DNA from: Mustela lutreola
Lineage: Eukaryota > Chordata > Mammalia > Carnivora > Mustelidae
DNA length: 64,000 nucleotides
Direction of reading: 5' to 3'
Assembly: GCF_030435805.1 (NCBI RefSeq)
Contig: NC_081291.1
Coordinates: 11,989,001 to 12,053,000, forward strand
Every line of letters starts with the position of its first letter. Positions within the stretch are counted from its first letter, which is position 1. Both the position numbers and the translations under genes were made by a program. Under the pieces are notes generated by a model, which was given only the letters and a program-made list of their open reading frames with translations, had not been told where the DNA came from and did not search any database. Positions 63,442-64,000 of this stretch are shown in pieces.

Positions 63442-63545
63442 ACACAAGGGTGCCAGTTTCTCCACATCCTCACCAACACTTGTTACCTTCTGGGGGTGGG
63501 ATTTGTACTAACCATCCCAATGGGTATGATACCATAGCTTTTAAT

Positions 63546-64000
63546 TCATCATTTTTTCCAGACTCGTTCTTTCTTGGATTTTGCCAATGCTTCCCTCAGA
63601 AAACAGAAAGGATAAAAGCCCTATCCTGCCACAGACACACATAATAAATTTCCATTTTCTCGGGAAGGGGGAGCAAGGCAGCGCAGGAACACTAAAGGAA
63701 CACTACAGTGTCTAACTCCCAACATGATGTTCATGTACTATCTGTAACTAATCAGCTTTTAAAATAACCTCCACGGCCCAAAATCATACTAGCAGGAAAT
63801 GAACTGAGAAAGCTTCGGGAGTGGCCATGGGAGATAGAAGACAGTGAGGAGACTCTAATAAGACAAAACTAGATTTGGAAACAAAACGGTCCATCTTTAC
63901 TCTCTATAACTCTTCAAACCCTGTCCCTCAGTCCTTGGCCCCTGGTGTGCATATGGGTGTGTTGAGCAGTAAAACCTTGCTTCTAACATTTGTTTCAGTT
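63546..64000. other. intergenic, nothing recognised
   Basis: No coding signal or named repeat to the window end. NOTCH3, which I recall beyond ILVBL in human, is not reached. Confidence 0.4.

Larger units (their letters stand above)
62560..63545 (-). mobile_element. old L1 (L1M-type) fragment
   Basis: GGGTAAAATACACATAACATG, AACAACTCCCCATTCCTCC, ATGTCCTCAAGGTTCATCC, TATATACCCAGAAGTGGAATC and CACATCCTCACCAACACTTG are in the expected reverse order. It is split by a SINE and carries a (CA)n run. Confidence 0.8.

Noticed and set aside
48260-64000. expected neighbour NOTCH3 beyond ILVBL
   Set aside because: No EGF-repeat or ankyrin-like coding exons on either strand; only repeats and unassigned sequence.

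Overview
The window looks like nuclear DNA of a caniform carnivore, most likely a mustelid or close relative. It is dense in tRNA-Lys-derived Can-SINEs whose body and tail (a 'CTACTTGTGATCTCTGTC' block followed by AAATAAATAAAATCTT) differ from the dog SINEC_Cf type. It also holds many 5'-truncated carnivore L1 copies with the typical 3' end. Three protein genes are readable: OR1I1, SYDE1 and ILVBL. They lie in the order and orientation I recall for human chromosome 19p13.1 (OR1I1 > SYDE1 > < ILVBL). Species and synteny are inferences from memory, not from a search.

Layout. Positions 1-19,650 are intergenic: L1 and older LINE fragments, SINEs, MIR/L2 relics and simple repeats. OR1I1 (19,665-20,615, +) is one intact olfactory-receptor coding exon. 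Positions 20,616-30,100 are intergenic, with SINE, MIR, L2, DNA-transposon relics and several old MaLR-type LTR fossils. SYDE1 (30,382-36,209, +; 8 coding exons, 735 codons) starts in a GC-rich CpG island. ILVBL (46,958-37,536, -; 15 coding exons, 632 codons) ends tail-to-tail with SYDE1; the two poly(A) signals are about 55 bp apart. The ILVBL promoter lies in a long CpG island (about 46,820-48,250). Positions 48,260-64,000 are intergenic again. They hold a TIR-to-TIR Tigger1 DNA transposon carrying three SINEs, and a 2.6-kb L1 carrying a SINE, a nested L1 and a copied piece of the neighbouring Tigger1.

The genes are functionally unrelated: odorant GPCR, Rho GTPase-activating protein, and ER thiamine-diphosphate 2-hydroxyacyl-CoA lyase. 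All splice junctions I assign are GT-AG and keep frame, and both multi-exon proteins come out at the lengths I recall for the human proteins. I see no CRISPR, operon, tRNA/rRNA gene or new defence-like system. The most interesting signals are retrotransposition and repair by-products: two bipartite SINE chimeras each flanked by one target-site duplication, a templated 89-bp Tigger1-end copy ending in a snap-back hairpin, and CCAAT-bearing degenerate tandem repeats in SYDE1 intron 7.
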